Shown piece after piece: positions 51,723 through 62,443 of a stretch of 64,000 nucleotides of DNA; positions within the stretch are counted from its first letter, which is position 1; each line of letters opens with the position of its first letter. A program made the translations under genes and the position numbers. Under the pieces are notes generated by a model that saw nothing but the letters and a program-made list of their open reading frames with translations, was not told where the DNA came from and ran no database searches. The stretch covers positions 269,952-333,951 of the forward strand of contig VXAY01000769.1 of the NCBI GenBank assembly GCA_013399855.1, read 5' to 3'. Source of the DNA: Oxyruncus cristatus (Eukaryota; Chordata; Aves; Passeriformes; Cotingidae).

Positions 51723-52644
51723 ACAAAGAGCAAAAGAATTTTAGGTGTCTTTGCTCACCAATTTTATTATATTTCTTGCTGGCTTTTCTATTGCTCAAAG
51801 CCTCTATCCTTCTTGGAAAAAAATGTACTTCTATGAAACACCAAGAACCATGGTTCTTCTCTGGAAATGGACGTCCAGATGGCTGCTTTTTAGTCCTGTT
51901 TCACGTTATACCTCTATGTAACTGCAAAGTGGGGCTTGTTATTTTTGTCAGAGGGAGGAAGCAATGCCTATAATAGGCATCAATGTGTACCTACAGTGAG
52001 GTACACAAAGCACTTCTTCAATCATTACGAAGGTAATTTACAGTTAATATCCTTGATTCATACGTATATGAAAATTAATGACGATTCTCATCATAACTAT
52101 GACTGCTTATGAATCAGTGAGAACTTTTGGATGTTTGGTTGGGTTTTTTTATTTGTGTGTTTCTGGGGGGGTTGTGTGTGCATTTTTTTTTTATTTTTCT
52201 TTTAATTATTTACCTGCTTTTTGAGGGAATTATTAGAAAGTAATATCCTTTACAATCAGAGTGTAAACTACCTAAATAAGTGCATAAAAGCTCTACATGT
52301 AATAAAAAAAGACCTTTTTCATATCTACCTCTAAAAAAAGTCCCAGATAGTAACACACATTCCTTTCCTGCTGCAGTAAAAAAACAAAACAAAGCAAAAC
52401 AAAACAAAAAAACCAAACAAAACCAAACAAACAAACAAACACAAGAGAAAAAGCAAAAAAAAAAAAAAAGAAAGAAAAAAGCCCCACAAAAATCCCAAAC
52501 CAAACCTGAAACCTACTCCCTCCACTCACTCATATTCTAAGATCCCACAAATTAGGCTTTCCCTTTCCAAACACTTCATATTCATGAGCTCATTCTTTCT
52601 TGTGAACCTGTTACTATTAAGCCAGACATGGATAATTGTACTAA
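51723..52644. other. Low-complexity stretch
   Basis: No gene was recognised. T/GT-rich sequence lies at 52135-52205 and an (AAAC)n-rich tract at 52376-52510. The Phe-rich minus-strand and Lys/Gln-rich plus-strand frames across 52210-52540 are translations of that tract, not genes. Confidence 0.65.
52376..52510. repeat. A-rich / (AAAC)n tract
   Basis: Runs of A, AAAC and AAAAC units. Confidence 0.9.
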
Positions 52645-53655
52645 GTTTGCATAAGGTTTTGGTAGCTATGGGGGAGAGGGGAATGTTTTCTGTGAGAAGC
52701 TGCCAGATGTTTCTCCTGTATCTGACATGGCCAATGGCAGCTGGCTCCAAGATGGACCCACTGCTGGCCAAGGCTGAGACCATCAGTGATATTGGTAGAG
52801 GCTCTGGAATAACAGATTTAAGAAGGGAGAGAAAAAGCCTTGTGCAATTGCAGCTGGAGTGAACATATCTAAGAAGCAGCTCTGCAGACACCAAGGGCAG
52901 TAAAGAAGGAAGAGGAGGAGGTGCTCCAGGTGTCAGATCAGAGGTTGCTCAGCAGCCTATGGTGAAGACCATGGCTCTACAGTGAAGCAGAGATCCAACT
53001 GCAGTCAGGGGAGGACCCCCCACCAGAGCAGGTGGATTCACAAAGGAGGTTGTGACCCTGCAGGAAGCCCATGTTGGAGCAGGCTCCTGGAAGGACCTGG
53101 AGCCCTGTGGAGAGAGTAGACCACAGTGAAGCAGATCTGCTGGCAGGACTTGTGAAACTGTGGTGGACCCATGCTGAAGCAGCCTGTTCCTGAAGGACTG
53201 CACCCTGTGAAAGGGACCCTGGCTGCAGCAGTTAGTAAAGAACTACAGCTTGTGGAAAGGACTCATACTGGAGAAGTTCATGTAGGACTGCCTTCTGTGG
53301 GAGAGACCACATGCTGGAGCTGGGAAAAAGTGTGAGGAGTCTTCTCCTTTAGAAGGAAGGAGCAGCAGAGACAACACATGATGAACTGATCATGGCCCCA
53401 CCCCAGTGGTAGAAAAAATCAGGAGTGAAGGGCACTCAGGAAGAAGCAAGGCAATCAGGTAGAGGGACAGGGTTTTATTTTACATTATCCTACTCTGATT
53501 TGATTGGTTATAAATTAAATCAGTTTCCCCAGGTTGAGTCTGTTTTGGCCATGACAGTAATTGTTGAGTGATCTTTCCTTGTCCTTATCTTGACCCGTGA
53601 GCCTTCTGTTATATTTTCTGTCTTCTGTCCAGCTGAGTAGGGCAATGATTGGGAA
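52645..53655 (+). mobile_element. LTR-like endogenous-retrovirus element with degenerate internal modules
   Basis: A plus-strand block of about 1 kb that I recognise as an avian LTR-type repeat. The 5' part has 'ctgtgagaagctgccagatg' (52691) and 'gctggctccaagatggaccc' (52740), with a TATA-box-like gatttaagaag at 52812. The centre (52910-53330) consists of about six degenerate modules of 45-50 bp built around 'catgctggagcag ... aggactgcaccctgtgg'. The 3' part has 'tttgattggttataaattaa' (53500-53519, polyadenylation-like) and a U5-like 'gtccttatcttgacccgtga' (53581). No protein-coding retroviral remnant, primer-binding site or second LTR was seen. The right end, just after 'ccagctgagtagggcaatga', lacks the expected CA terminus, so the copy is probably truncated or fused to what follows. 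Confidence 0.65.
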
Positions 53656-54165
53656 GACCTTGGGCCTTGGAAAGCCCCCCTGGGCCCAGGGCTTCCTTAA
53701 AGCTTTTGCCTGGATCTTCAGGGTCTCTGCCGTGTCTGAGATGTTTTACCAGTACATGCCTCTAGCTCTGTCCTAGCTCTGCATATGCTTGGCTATGGAC
53801 CTTGTTTATCTGAGCCTTGACCTGACTTTCTGGCCTGGCCTCGGTCTTGTTCCATCGCTATAGACATGCCTGACAATCACAGGGCTGTTTCTGACACCAG
53901 TTAGGCACTGCTGGACTTGATCCTGATCTGTGGACTGAGTTCATGGCTTGACCCAGACCTGCATCATCACTGCAAATATGTAAGGTGATCTTGACTCTGG
54001 GCTGACCCCATTTGCCACCCCTGGATCTGCCCAGGTTGCCTTGCCCAGGTAAAGTGGGACAGGGTCCATGTGGTTTGTCTCATTCCCCCTCTGGCCTTGC
54101 TCCCATGCTCAGCTCCTGGTCTGCTTTCTAACATGGAAGCACTGCCAGTAGCTAGGGAAGAGTCA
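53656..54165. repeat. GC-richer block of unknown origin beside the LTR-like element
   Basis: About 500 bp, much GC-richer than the rest of the window, with recurring 'ctgacct/cttgacctg/gacctgc' words (for example 53815-53845, 53920-53975). It directly follows the LTR-like element and has no open frame of note. It may be a second, older LTR or retroviral interior, or an independent repeat. I cannot assign it. Confidence 0.35.
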
Positions 54166-56724
54166 CTATTCCTTTCAACTTATCCGTCAGAAGATCGCAT
54201 TTAGAGCCTGGCTACCAGATCACCAAAGAAACCGCAGCAAATGACTGAGCAGACAAAGGAGTTTCTTTGCCTCCCCATCCCTAAATTGTTATTCTGTACT
54301 CTGACACATTTTTGGTGTTTCTGCTTATGACAAACACCCCTTATGAGAACATAAACTTGCCAGATAAATAATGAGACTGCTTTCTTGTTCTTCATAATAT
54401 GACACCCACAGTGTGGGCTGCATGCATTTCAACCATTGCTTGTGGAAGCATACTGTGATATGACATGATATATGCCAGAATAATGTTGAAGGATTGTTGT
54501 GAGCAAAGAAAATGAAACCGTATCCATCCTTAAGATGTGGCAGATTCACAGGGAGAAGATTTTGAAGCCAACTTTCCTTCCAGTTCATTTCCTTGAAAGA
54601 AGTTACTTCATTTGATTCAGTTGGGACCTTGGGTTCCAAGCAAAATATAGACAGTGTGGATACACCTGGAGAGAAACGGGGAATGAGCCAAACTATTAGT
54701 GTGAAACAAATACTGAAACATTTTGGAAAATGTAACATTTTTGTAGAATCAAAAGAAACTATAAATTGAAAAACAAATAATATAAGGATACATGATAACA
54801 CATGATAACATATTCATCTTAGAATAGTGGGGTTTCCGTAGTGGGATTTAAAAAAAAAAAACAACAAAAAAAACCAACACTTTTTTGGCCTTACATTCTC
54901 TGCACCTGTTTCTTATCCTCTGTATTAGCTACAAGAGTAAGGATTTTTTCTATTTTGCCTAAATATGTTTGCCTTCTTCCTATCCTGACGCAACATGTCC
55001 AAATGACCCCAAATTTATGTAGCAATATACCAATATTTCTTATAGAATCATGCTTGTCAAATTTAACAGGGACAGTCTTTTCACTTGTACATGGCTAAAG
55101 GAAAAGATTCAAGAGCTGACATATGACAAGGTTTGTTGCAAGTATTAAGCAGCATCTTGACAATAACTATAATTAAAGTTGCCATAGCTTTGACCTGATT
55201 AAACAGTGAACAATACAGCTGCCATTCTTTGACTACCTTAGGCCGGTGAAGCATCTGATGATATATAATATCTTTTGGCAGCCAAGTTAATTATAACATA
55301 GTTCAATGCATTTCCTTAGAGGGAAAATATTTAAAGAAATTAATGGAAGAGTAACTGCAATGAAAGCTGTCAGAGTAATTCTAAATATTGCTAACAAGTG
55401 TACCTGATATCTTTGACGTATGTTAACTTTTTTGCATATTATTATGTATTTTAAACTTTTTTTCAGACTATATAAGAACTTTACATCCCATGTATGAGCA
55501 TTTAAACATACTGAAATTTGCAGTGTCAAATCTCATACTGTTTCCTGAAAGATTCATCAGAGAGGAAAGCTGGGATAGTCAGGCATTTGTTGGACTCAGA
55601 TGTTAATAATGGAAACTGAACTTTCAAATCTCTTTGGCGGCATGAAGAATCATAACAAATGTGCTTTTTTTCAGCCCCCTGTTTCAAGATGCTGACACTG
55701 GTGTTTCAAATCTATTTCTAACGCTGATATATGAACAGCTGCATGGATGAGGTATGTACAAAGCAATTATTTACAAGTAGCACTAATGACTATCATTGTA
55801 ATGTGTGTGACATTTCTGCTGAAACACTGACAACTTAGGAAACATACATCATACCTAAGTATGGCTGGAAATGATTTTTAGTATGTGCTGATGAGCGACA
55901 GATTAGGAAGGTTCTCCTACTTGTCACTGAGTCTATAAGAGATAAATAGATGCAGTACTTTGTGAAACATAAAATATCTTCCATACAGCTCTACTAAACA
56001 AGAGCTTTGACTACAGCTTCAAATGTACTTAATGGAAAATCCCTTGTAGCATAGTCTCAGTCACTTTGTCTCTTAAATTATTATTACAGGGAACTTTAGT
56101 GAGGTATGTGCAATATTTATCAACATGCTTTAATTTGTATTTCTGTACCTGATTAAATATTTAGACTGTCTCAGACTGGGAATGAAAAACATTGCAACAA
56201 ATTTTCCTACCATCTTTCTTGAAAAACAAGAAAACATTTTAGAAGTGGTTTATAATATGTCTCAACATCCTTACACAATTAATTCAAATCTTTTCTAAAA
56301 TCATATTTTTGTGCATAATAAGACAAAAAATGCTATTTTGTACTTGAAATAGGTAAGCCTTTTGGCATAACTGCACTCTTACTTTCTTTGTAAAGATATA
56401 AATGATCAGTCCAGAGATACAGTCAATGGAGGTTCAAGATTTTCTTAGACAATGCTCATTTGCTTTGCAAAGAGCTGATGCACATTTTTTATTACCTTTG
56501 CATTTTGTAGTTCTAAGCTTGTTGAGCCTAGGTGAACTAGTGAAAGTAGTTAATTTTGTCTTTTCCTTCTTGGACACATGAACTGTAGAAAAACAAAAAA
56601 TATTTTTTCTTTATGAAAAATTATATGCAATGGAAAGAGTTAGAATGAACTCTGTAGATTGTTTGGGTGACATGTTAAATTTGCCTGTGACTGATGGTTT
56701 AAAAATTTGGAAATTGCTATTAGC
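54166..56724. other. Non-coding stretch
   Basis: No gene or transposon was recognised. An A-rich run lies at 54850-54875 and a short acatgataac duplication at 54789-54808. The 158-codon minus-strand frame at 54325-54801 has no motif, ordered domains or splice support. Confidence 0.55.
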
Positions 56725-56835
56725 CTTATATGATGAGATGACTGACTTAGTTGATTAGGGGAAAGCAAGGGACAGTTTATCTTGATTTCAGTAAGGTTTT
56801 CAACACTGTCTCTCATAAGACGTTTTCTCCCTGGT
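56725..56835 (+). mobile_element. Small CR1 reverse-transcriptase remnant
   Basis: A plus-strand fragment of CR1 ORF2: codons for YDEMTDLVD (56728-56760), then GKAR and a broken YLDFSKAFDTVSH block (about 56765-56820: 'tatcttgatttcagtaaggt', 'caacactgtctctcata'). Frameshifts and a stop are present. Neither the preceding nor the following ORF2 sequence nor a 3' end is recognisable, so it is an isolated internal piece. Confidence 0.6.
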
Positions 56836-57394
56836 TCTAGTTATGAGACCTGCATGATTCAAATTTTATAAAGATATAAATATCCTTTTATTACAGCAGA
56901 CTGAAGAATTATTGCACTGTCACTGCCCTAGGGAGCTATGGCTTTCACAGAGGAGCTGTGCCACACCTTGCTGGGTAGCAGAACTAGAGCAGACCACCAG
57001 TTTTCTACCTAGCAGATTTAAATAGAGATTAATAGAGTTCTATAAAATTTTCCAGCAGATTTTATTAACATTGAACTGAGAAGTTTTGTTTATTTCGAGA
57101 CTAAAAATTGGTTGCAAAGTCATAAGTAGTGTTTATTTTTAAGGAAGACACCTCAACTTAGGTCACCTGGGTGGTGCAGTCTGACTGCAGGCAAGAAGAG
57201 ATGCCAGACATTTGTAAAACAAACCTTTACTGCACTTTCTTGGTGGGGTAATATCTGTGTCTGCCTCTAAAAAAGATGATATTCTGAAACCTTATTGGAA
57301 GGTACAACAATACATATCGGCATCCAGTATAAAGAGTAGAACTTCTGGTGAGATAATCTGCGAATCAAAGTTATGCTTATGAGTTCCTGTGAAT
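56836..57394. other. Non-coding stretch
   Basis: No gene or transposon was recognised. Confidence 0.5.
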
Positions 57395-57424
57395 TTTCAG
57401 TAGGGGCGATAGTAGTAAAACACA

Positions 57425-57430
57425 TTTATT
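57425..57430 (-). terminator. Candidate polyadenylation signal (AATAAA)
   Basis: The minus-strand AATAAA lies about 70 bases after the stop codon of the tentative exon at 57498-57607. The hexamer is frequent in AT-rich DNA, so it supports but does not prove a transcript end. Confidence 0.25.
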
Positions 57431-57497
57431 TCTATATCTAATGGTTACAACAGAAGCCACAACAATTACAGAATAATTAATAATCTGAATGTAGTAT

Positions 57498-57607
57498 CTA
57501 GGATCTGTAACTTTTGGAGTGAACCCTCAAGTTTGTAATTGATATTTCTGTAGACTCCATTGGATTTTGGTGACTTCTGGCAAGAGGGAACCATCTGCTA
57601 GTGTGAT
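57498..57607 (-). other. Candidate terminal coding exon (hypothesis)
   Basis: On the minus strand a strong acceptor (ttccctattttcttttag, ending at 57608) opens a 110-base segment. Joined in phase to the candidate exon at 58151-58203, it encodes D-HTSRWFPLARSHQNPMEST, then EISITNLRVHSKSYRS and a TAG stop at 57498-57500. An AATAAA follows at 57425-57430. A second frame is also open (ITLADGSLLPEVTKIQ..., stop TGA near 57527), so the reading is ambiguous. I recognise no family. It may be a gene 3' end, a non-coding RNA exon or chance. Confidence 0.25.
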
Positions 57608-57884
57608 CTAAAAGAAAATAGGGAATCACACAATAGAATTTTTGTTTACTTTCAAATATATTTATTACCATTTTAGTGGCATTACCTGTAATGTTTTCAC
57701 AGTGGGTTTCTTTCAAATCTAAATCAAATTAATTTTCCTTTTAAAATTATAAATGCTATTTACCAAAAGCACAGCATTCTTCTATTACCAACTTTTAGGA
57801 GATTGAAATGCTCTTCTTCTATAAAAAAATAAGTTACTTATACAGCTTTTACATCTTCATTTAAAATGTAAAAGGACAAATAAG

Positions 57885-58066
57885 GCATTGGAATGGGCTG
57901 CCCAGGGAAGTGATGGATTCTCTGTCCCTGGAGGTTTTTAAGATGAGACTGGATGTAGCACTTAGTGGCATAGTCTAGTTACCACAGTAGTAGTGGATCA
58001 AGGGTTAGACTTGATGATCTCAGAGGTCCTTTCCAACCTGCCTGGTTCTATGATTCTATGTGAAAA
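57885..58066 (+). mobile_element. CR1 LINE 3' end
   Basis: A plus-strand 5'-truncated CR1 of about 180 bp: 'ggcattggaatgggctgccc' and 'gtccctggaggtttttaaga', then 'actggatgtagcacttagtg' and 'gacttgatgatctcagaggt', and the tail 'ggttctatgattctatg'. It is well preserved, including a full CR1 tail, so it is fairly young. It lies between the two candidate minus-strand exons, i.e. within the putative intron. Confidence 0.93.
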
Positions 58067-58150
58067 AAATGTACAAACTAAGAGTAGGAATTTTCTCCCT
58101 TGCCATCTTATTTCTTCCAAATTTTGTGAAAGAAGAGGTTAGTTCCTTAC

Positions 58151-58203
58151 CTGTCTTTGTATGCAGAGCTTCCAAAACTGCTTCCTCAGCCAGTGAAGCA
58201 AGC
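58151..58203 (-). other. Candidate internal coding exon (hypothesis)
   Basis: A 53-base minus-strand segment with an acceptor ending aattcacag (58204-58212) and a consensus donor, CAG then gtaagg (58145-58150). In one frame it reads LASLAEEAVLEALHTKT with coding-like codon choice. Its end phase (one base carried over) fits the downstream candidate exon at 57498-57607. A second frame (LLHWLRKQFWKLCIQRQ) is also open. The acceptor's pyrimidine tract is weak, and no upstream exon was found before the window ends at 64000. I do not recognise the peptide. Confidence 0.25.
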
Positions 58204-61200
58204 CTGTGAATTACAGTAAAGTCTGCAACAAGGTCAATTTGTTGTTTTCATGGAGGAAAAGGATATTAAAAGACATTAATATTCAGTGTCATGTGATTTT
58301 GCACTGGTTTATTTTCTAAAATTACTAACTCTATTTAGCTGTTCTAGATAGTGTTTCTTGATATGGTTTTGCACACATATCTTGGCTATTATAGTGCAAA
58401 GAATGACACTGAAAAGAGGACTAATCATAAAAATAATCTACAGATAGAAAGTGAGAGGGATTTTGTCTTTAACAGTTGCAGAAAGAGGATCAGAATTGCT
58501 GGTTGTGTACAGAAGTTTTTTAGATTAAATTTTTGCCTGCAACAGCTTTTATAACATGACCATTACAGTCAGTATTTCCTCCATTACTATTCTAATCATG
58601 GTGTTAGCAAGATTTTTTTCCTTTTTTCAAATTATAATAGAAATCAAAATGAATGACTCAAATGTAGAGAACAAAAAACTTTTTTGTTTTTAAATTTTCT
58701 ACAGATATACAAGGAACTCTGGACGTTTATTTGCTATTAAAAATATATGAGTCATAGTTTCAGGGAGATCTACACTCTAGTATCTCTCTTTTCGGGTGCA
58801 AAAGATCCAGGTCCAATAAAACTATATCGCAATAGGAAAAGTATTGCCGGCTGACATGCAAGTGTCATATTTGGAAATAAATTATTTGTGAATAAGGTTT
58901 GTTCCTCAAAGTTTCTACTAAATTCTCAGAAATTAAATAATTCTAGAAAATAGATAATTTAAATATTAGTTTAATAAAAATAATCAGTTTAACAGTATTC
59001 TATAGTAGTTGGCTGCATCTGTTGAGAAAGGAAACATCAGTAAATAATAAAGCAACATAAATGGAACAAGCCCAGAATTATATCTGTAGATTTTAAACAG
59101 CTACTGAAAATGAAAACTACGAAGAGTTTGCCTTTTGGGGCATTTTACAACATGACATCAGTCTATTAAGTAACGTGTCCCTTGCTGCCCCTTATGTGTA
59201 TGTGTATGCAGGCTTTTGTCTTTCTGACATTCAAACAGATTATGGAATTAGTTTCAACTATTCATCATTTCAGAATTTTAAGATTCCTGGAGTTTGGCGG
59301 AAAATGATAATTTCATACAAATCATTCCTTCTCAGAGACAAGTTATAAAATACAGTACATTTATAGATGCATTCTCACATTTATTTGGTAGCATTCAGAA
59401 TGAAAAAAACCCAAACTTTTAAATAGGCATTGCTCTCTTTCATGATCTTGAAATGAGGACCATCTAACATCAGTTAAGTGCTCAAAGTAGCCCAAGAAAG
59501 ATGTCTAAGGAAGGAAGAAGCATGTGCAAGAAAGCAGCTTTAGAGCTTTATTTACTTGAAGAAGTTACAATTGTTGTGGATACTCGGAGGAATAATAACT
59601 GGTTTTGCCATTCTGATTTCATCTCATGTCCCTCTTTCCCCAACCATATGAGCAGGTACTTCATCAAAACAACTTATGGGGTAGATGAAAGCAGAAGAAA
59701 CTAGTGTGCTGTATGTGGGAGTAACCCATCATGTTGACGTGTCTGTAATATGTTTGCCCTACAACAATTTCTTTTTGTAAGATTTGCAGTCTCCTTTACT
59801 CACAGATATTGCATTTCATTCAGTATTACACAATAATTCAATTTTTTAATTATTTTTTGTACTTTCTCTCTTTCGATGCAAATTAAGCCTTGAGTGATTG
59901 TGGGATATTTGAATTTCTTTACTGTCCTGGCTAGCAATAACACCAGAAGAGGTCAACTTCATTAACAAGAGAGTAATTTAGTTTATCATGACATTAATGC
60001 ATTCAACAAAATATTGCTCCTGTACAGCCATATTGCCATGGGCTCTGATTGTCAGGTCCTATAAATTAAGATTGGGTTGCCAGTAGCTGGATTCAAAAAT
60101 TCATAGAAAATAAAAGAAAAAAAAAAAAGAAGTGATAGAAGATTATTTTTTGTGTGCTTTTTGTCTTTATATTCTTAAAATTTTAATTTTCCAGACTCTT
60201 CTTTATTGCTTTCTACTATCTTTCTGACTAAAACCCCCTATATTAATTATTTTTTATTTAATTAAAATAAATAAAAACATTATTAGTGCTTATTCTAATA
60301 ATTTCTTTTTCTAGAAGAAAAAACATTTGAAAATAATGTTTGAATAATTAAAATCTTCCTGTAGGTTAGAAAAATTCTTGGCATAGAAGAATGTATCATT
60401 TTGAAGTAAAATTATGATTAAAATGAGAATCTGGGAAAACAGCTAGATTAAATACCTTTGGAAAAAGGTGAACTAGATTCTGATTTGTTCATTTTTTGTC
60501 TAGTTTATGTTTAACACCTTTTCAAGAAATAAAACCAGATAGCTATAAGGAAGATTAAATAAACTGACTATATACAAAGGATGTAGCTCCTGTTAAAGTC
60601 CTTTTCCTTAATTTTGAAGTTGACACTCTTTCAAGGCAGTAGCTGAAAAGTACACATCTTGTACTGGTGGAATAGACAGGTGGCCAATATGTGCAAGCTG
60701 GAGTGAAGGAGCTGAAGAAATTAGTTCATAAACCCAGTCATGCCTTTTATATCCTATCTGGGCATATTAACTTTTATTTTAAGAAACTTCATCAGATGTA
60801 CAAAATTAACACCAGACATGGAAGCATAAAGTATTGGATAGTGCTTCTGCATTATGGTAGATTTTCCTTATGTTTAGAATAGTAGTGGGTAAAATTTCAC
60901 TTGCATCTTCAAGTTAATAGAAGAAACATATTTGCTTGTAAAAAACCCCTGCATTTGACCTTTGTTTTCTACATATAATGAATTATCCCAGCATGGTGCA
61001 TATGCAATAGTAATCCTCCAAAAGTTTTAGTTATTTCTTCAGGGAATTAAGAGGTTATGTATGTATTTATTTAAGCAAACAGATAAATAAATTGAGTTAG
61101 CATGAGGTATTTGCACTAGATTCTTCTTATACTATGATATTGTTTGGCTTATAAAATTCTATTTGTCACATATGATTCACATGGAGAAAATAGATTTTTT

Positions 61201-62284
61201 TCATTTTCATTGTGCATTTGTTAATCCATTTCAAAAAGTATTATGCTAATTATAACAGTGTGCTTTGCATTTAGCATCTGAATTGCTCATTTTCAAGGTT
61301 TTTTTTTTAAATTGTAATCTGTTAATTACTTGTTTAATGGAGTGTGTAATTACCTACTTTAAGTTAGAAAACTGTTTCCATTTCAAAGCAAAAAGCCCTT
61401 TCTAGAAATGAAAGTATGTAAATGCATTTCTTGCAGATACAGTATATAACTGTTTTGCTTCAATAATTGTTTAATTTGTGTCTGAAAATAAATTGTTGCC
61501 TACTCTGTGTTTGTAGTTATCATTGACACTATGTTCTAGGAAATAGAGTCCGAACATAAGAATGTATTTCTCTGTGAAAATTTGAAGGAGGATTAACATT
61601 GAAGAATGTTTTTTTCTTTTAACTAAAAATGAGGAATAAATAGTTTTCTAATCCTAAGAGATTTCTTTGGTGACATGAATAGAGAAAAAAAGGCCAAATT
61701 GTCATTTTTTGTTCATTAATTTTTTTAAAAAAACCTTAACAAACTGTGTCTGTATCTTACTTTTCAAACTAATTGTTAATAAAATATTTGAAGTTAAAAG
61801 TTATTTTAAAAATAAATTAGAATGGTAATGTAACCATCTTTCTACGCTTAGTACTTGCTTTAGTGTCACTTGGCTTTGGATAAGCCAATCAAAGGCATAT
61901 CTAATTTTTCTTTAATACTTTTTTTAATTCCTAAAACTATTGAATTCTTCCACTGCTGAGTAGGAAGTCACCAAATCACAGGGTCAAAATTTGGGACTCC
62001 TTCAGTCCACTTCATTTGTAGAGTTGTATATCTACTGTCAACTTTAGAATTTTCTGATGGAAAAAACCCCTATAAATTATAGGCAGTAATTTTTTTGCCA
62101 TCTAAGTGTTCCCTTAGTTTGGTGACTTGCAAAACTCATCAGAGAATTGACAGATCCATTCTGAGGATGTTGAAATAACTTCCACTATATCGGGATATTT
62201 ATGGTGATTTTTTATCTGTCTTTTCCAGTTAAATGATTCCTTTTTCCATTCCTTAATAAAAAATTACTTGAAGTAAAGTAGTGC
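58204..62284. other. Non-coding stretch
   Basis: No gene or transposon was recognised. Very AT-rich (for example 60240-60300). Isolated acceptor-like sequences occur on the minus strand near 58409 and 59020 without matching donors. The segment 60960-61500 is dense in TAATTA/ATTTGCAT-like words. Confidence 0.55.
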
Positions 62285-62443
62285 AGAACCATTAGCAAAT
62301 TTGCAGATGACACCAAGCTGGGAGGGAAGTGTTGATCTGCTGGAAGGCAGGAGTGCTCTGCAGAGGGACCTGGACAAGCTGGAGAGATGGTCTGATTCCA
62401 ATGGGATGAGGTTCAACAAGCCCAAGTGCCGGGTCCTGTTTAG
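62285..62443 (+). mobile_element. CR1 ORF2 internal fragment without 3' end
   Basis: A plus-strand, well-preserved piece of CR1 ORF2 of about 160 bp. It starts at the catalytic motif (FADDTKL, with FADDT at 62300-62314) and continues through 'agggacctggacaagctgga' (62362) and 'atgaggttcaacaagcccaa' (62405). It stops at 'gtgccgggtcctg', after which unrelated AT-rich sequence begins. The 3' part of ORF2, the 3' UTR and the tail are missing, which retrotransposition alone does not explain. Confidence 0.9.

Noticed and set aside
52210..52540. Overlapping Phe-rich and Lys/Gln-rich open frames
   Set aside because: They are translations of an A-rich/(AAAC)n tract.
54325..54801. 158-codon minus-strand open frame, the second longest in the window
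   Set aside because: Low-confidence composition, no recognisable domain, no splice or promoter support. Kept only as anonymous sequence.
55675..55751. 77-nt segment between acceptor ctttttttcag and donor gtatgt (plus)
   Set aside because: All three frames contain stops and no neighbouring exon exists.
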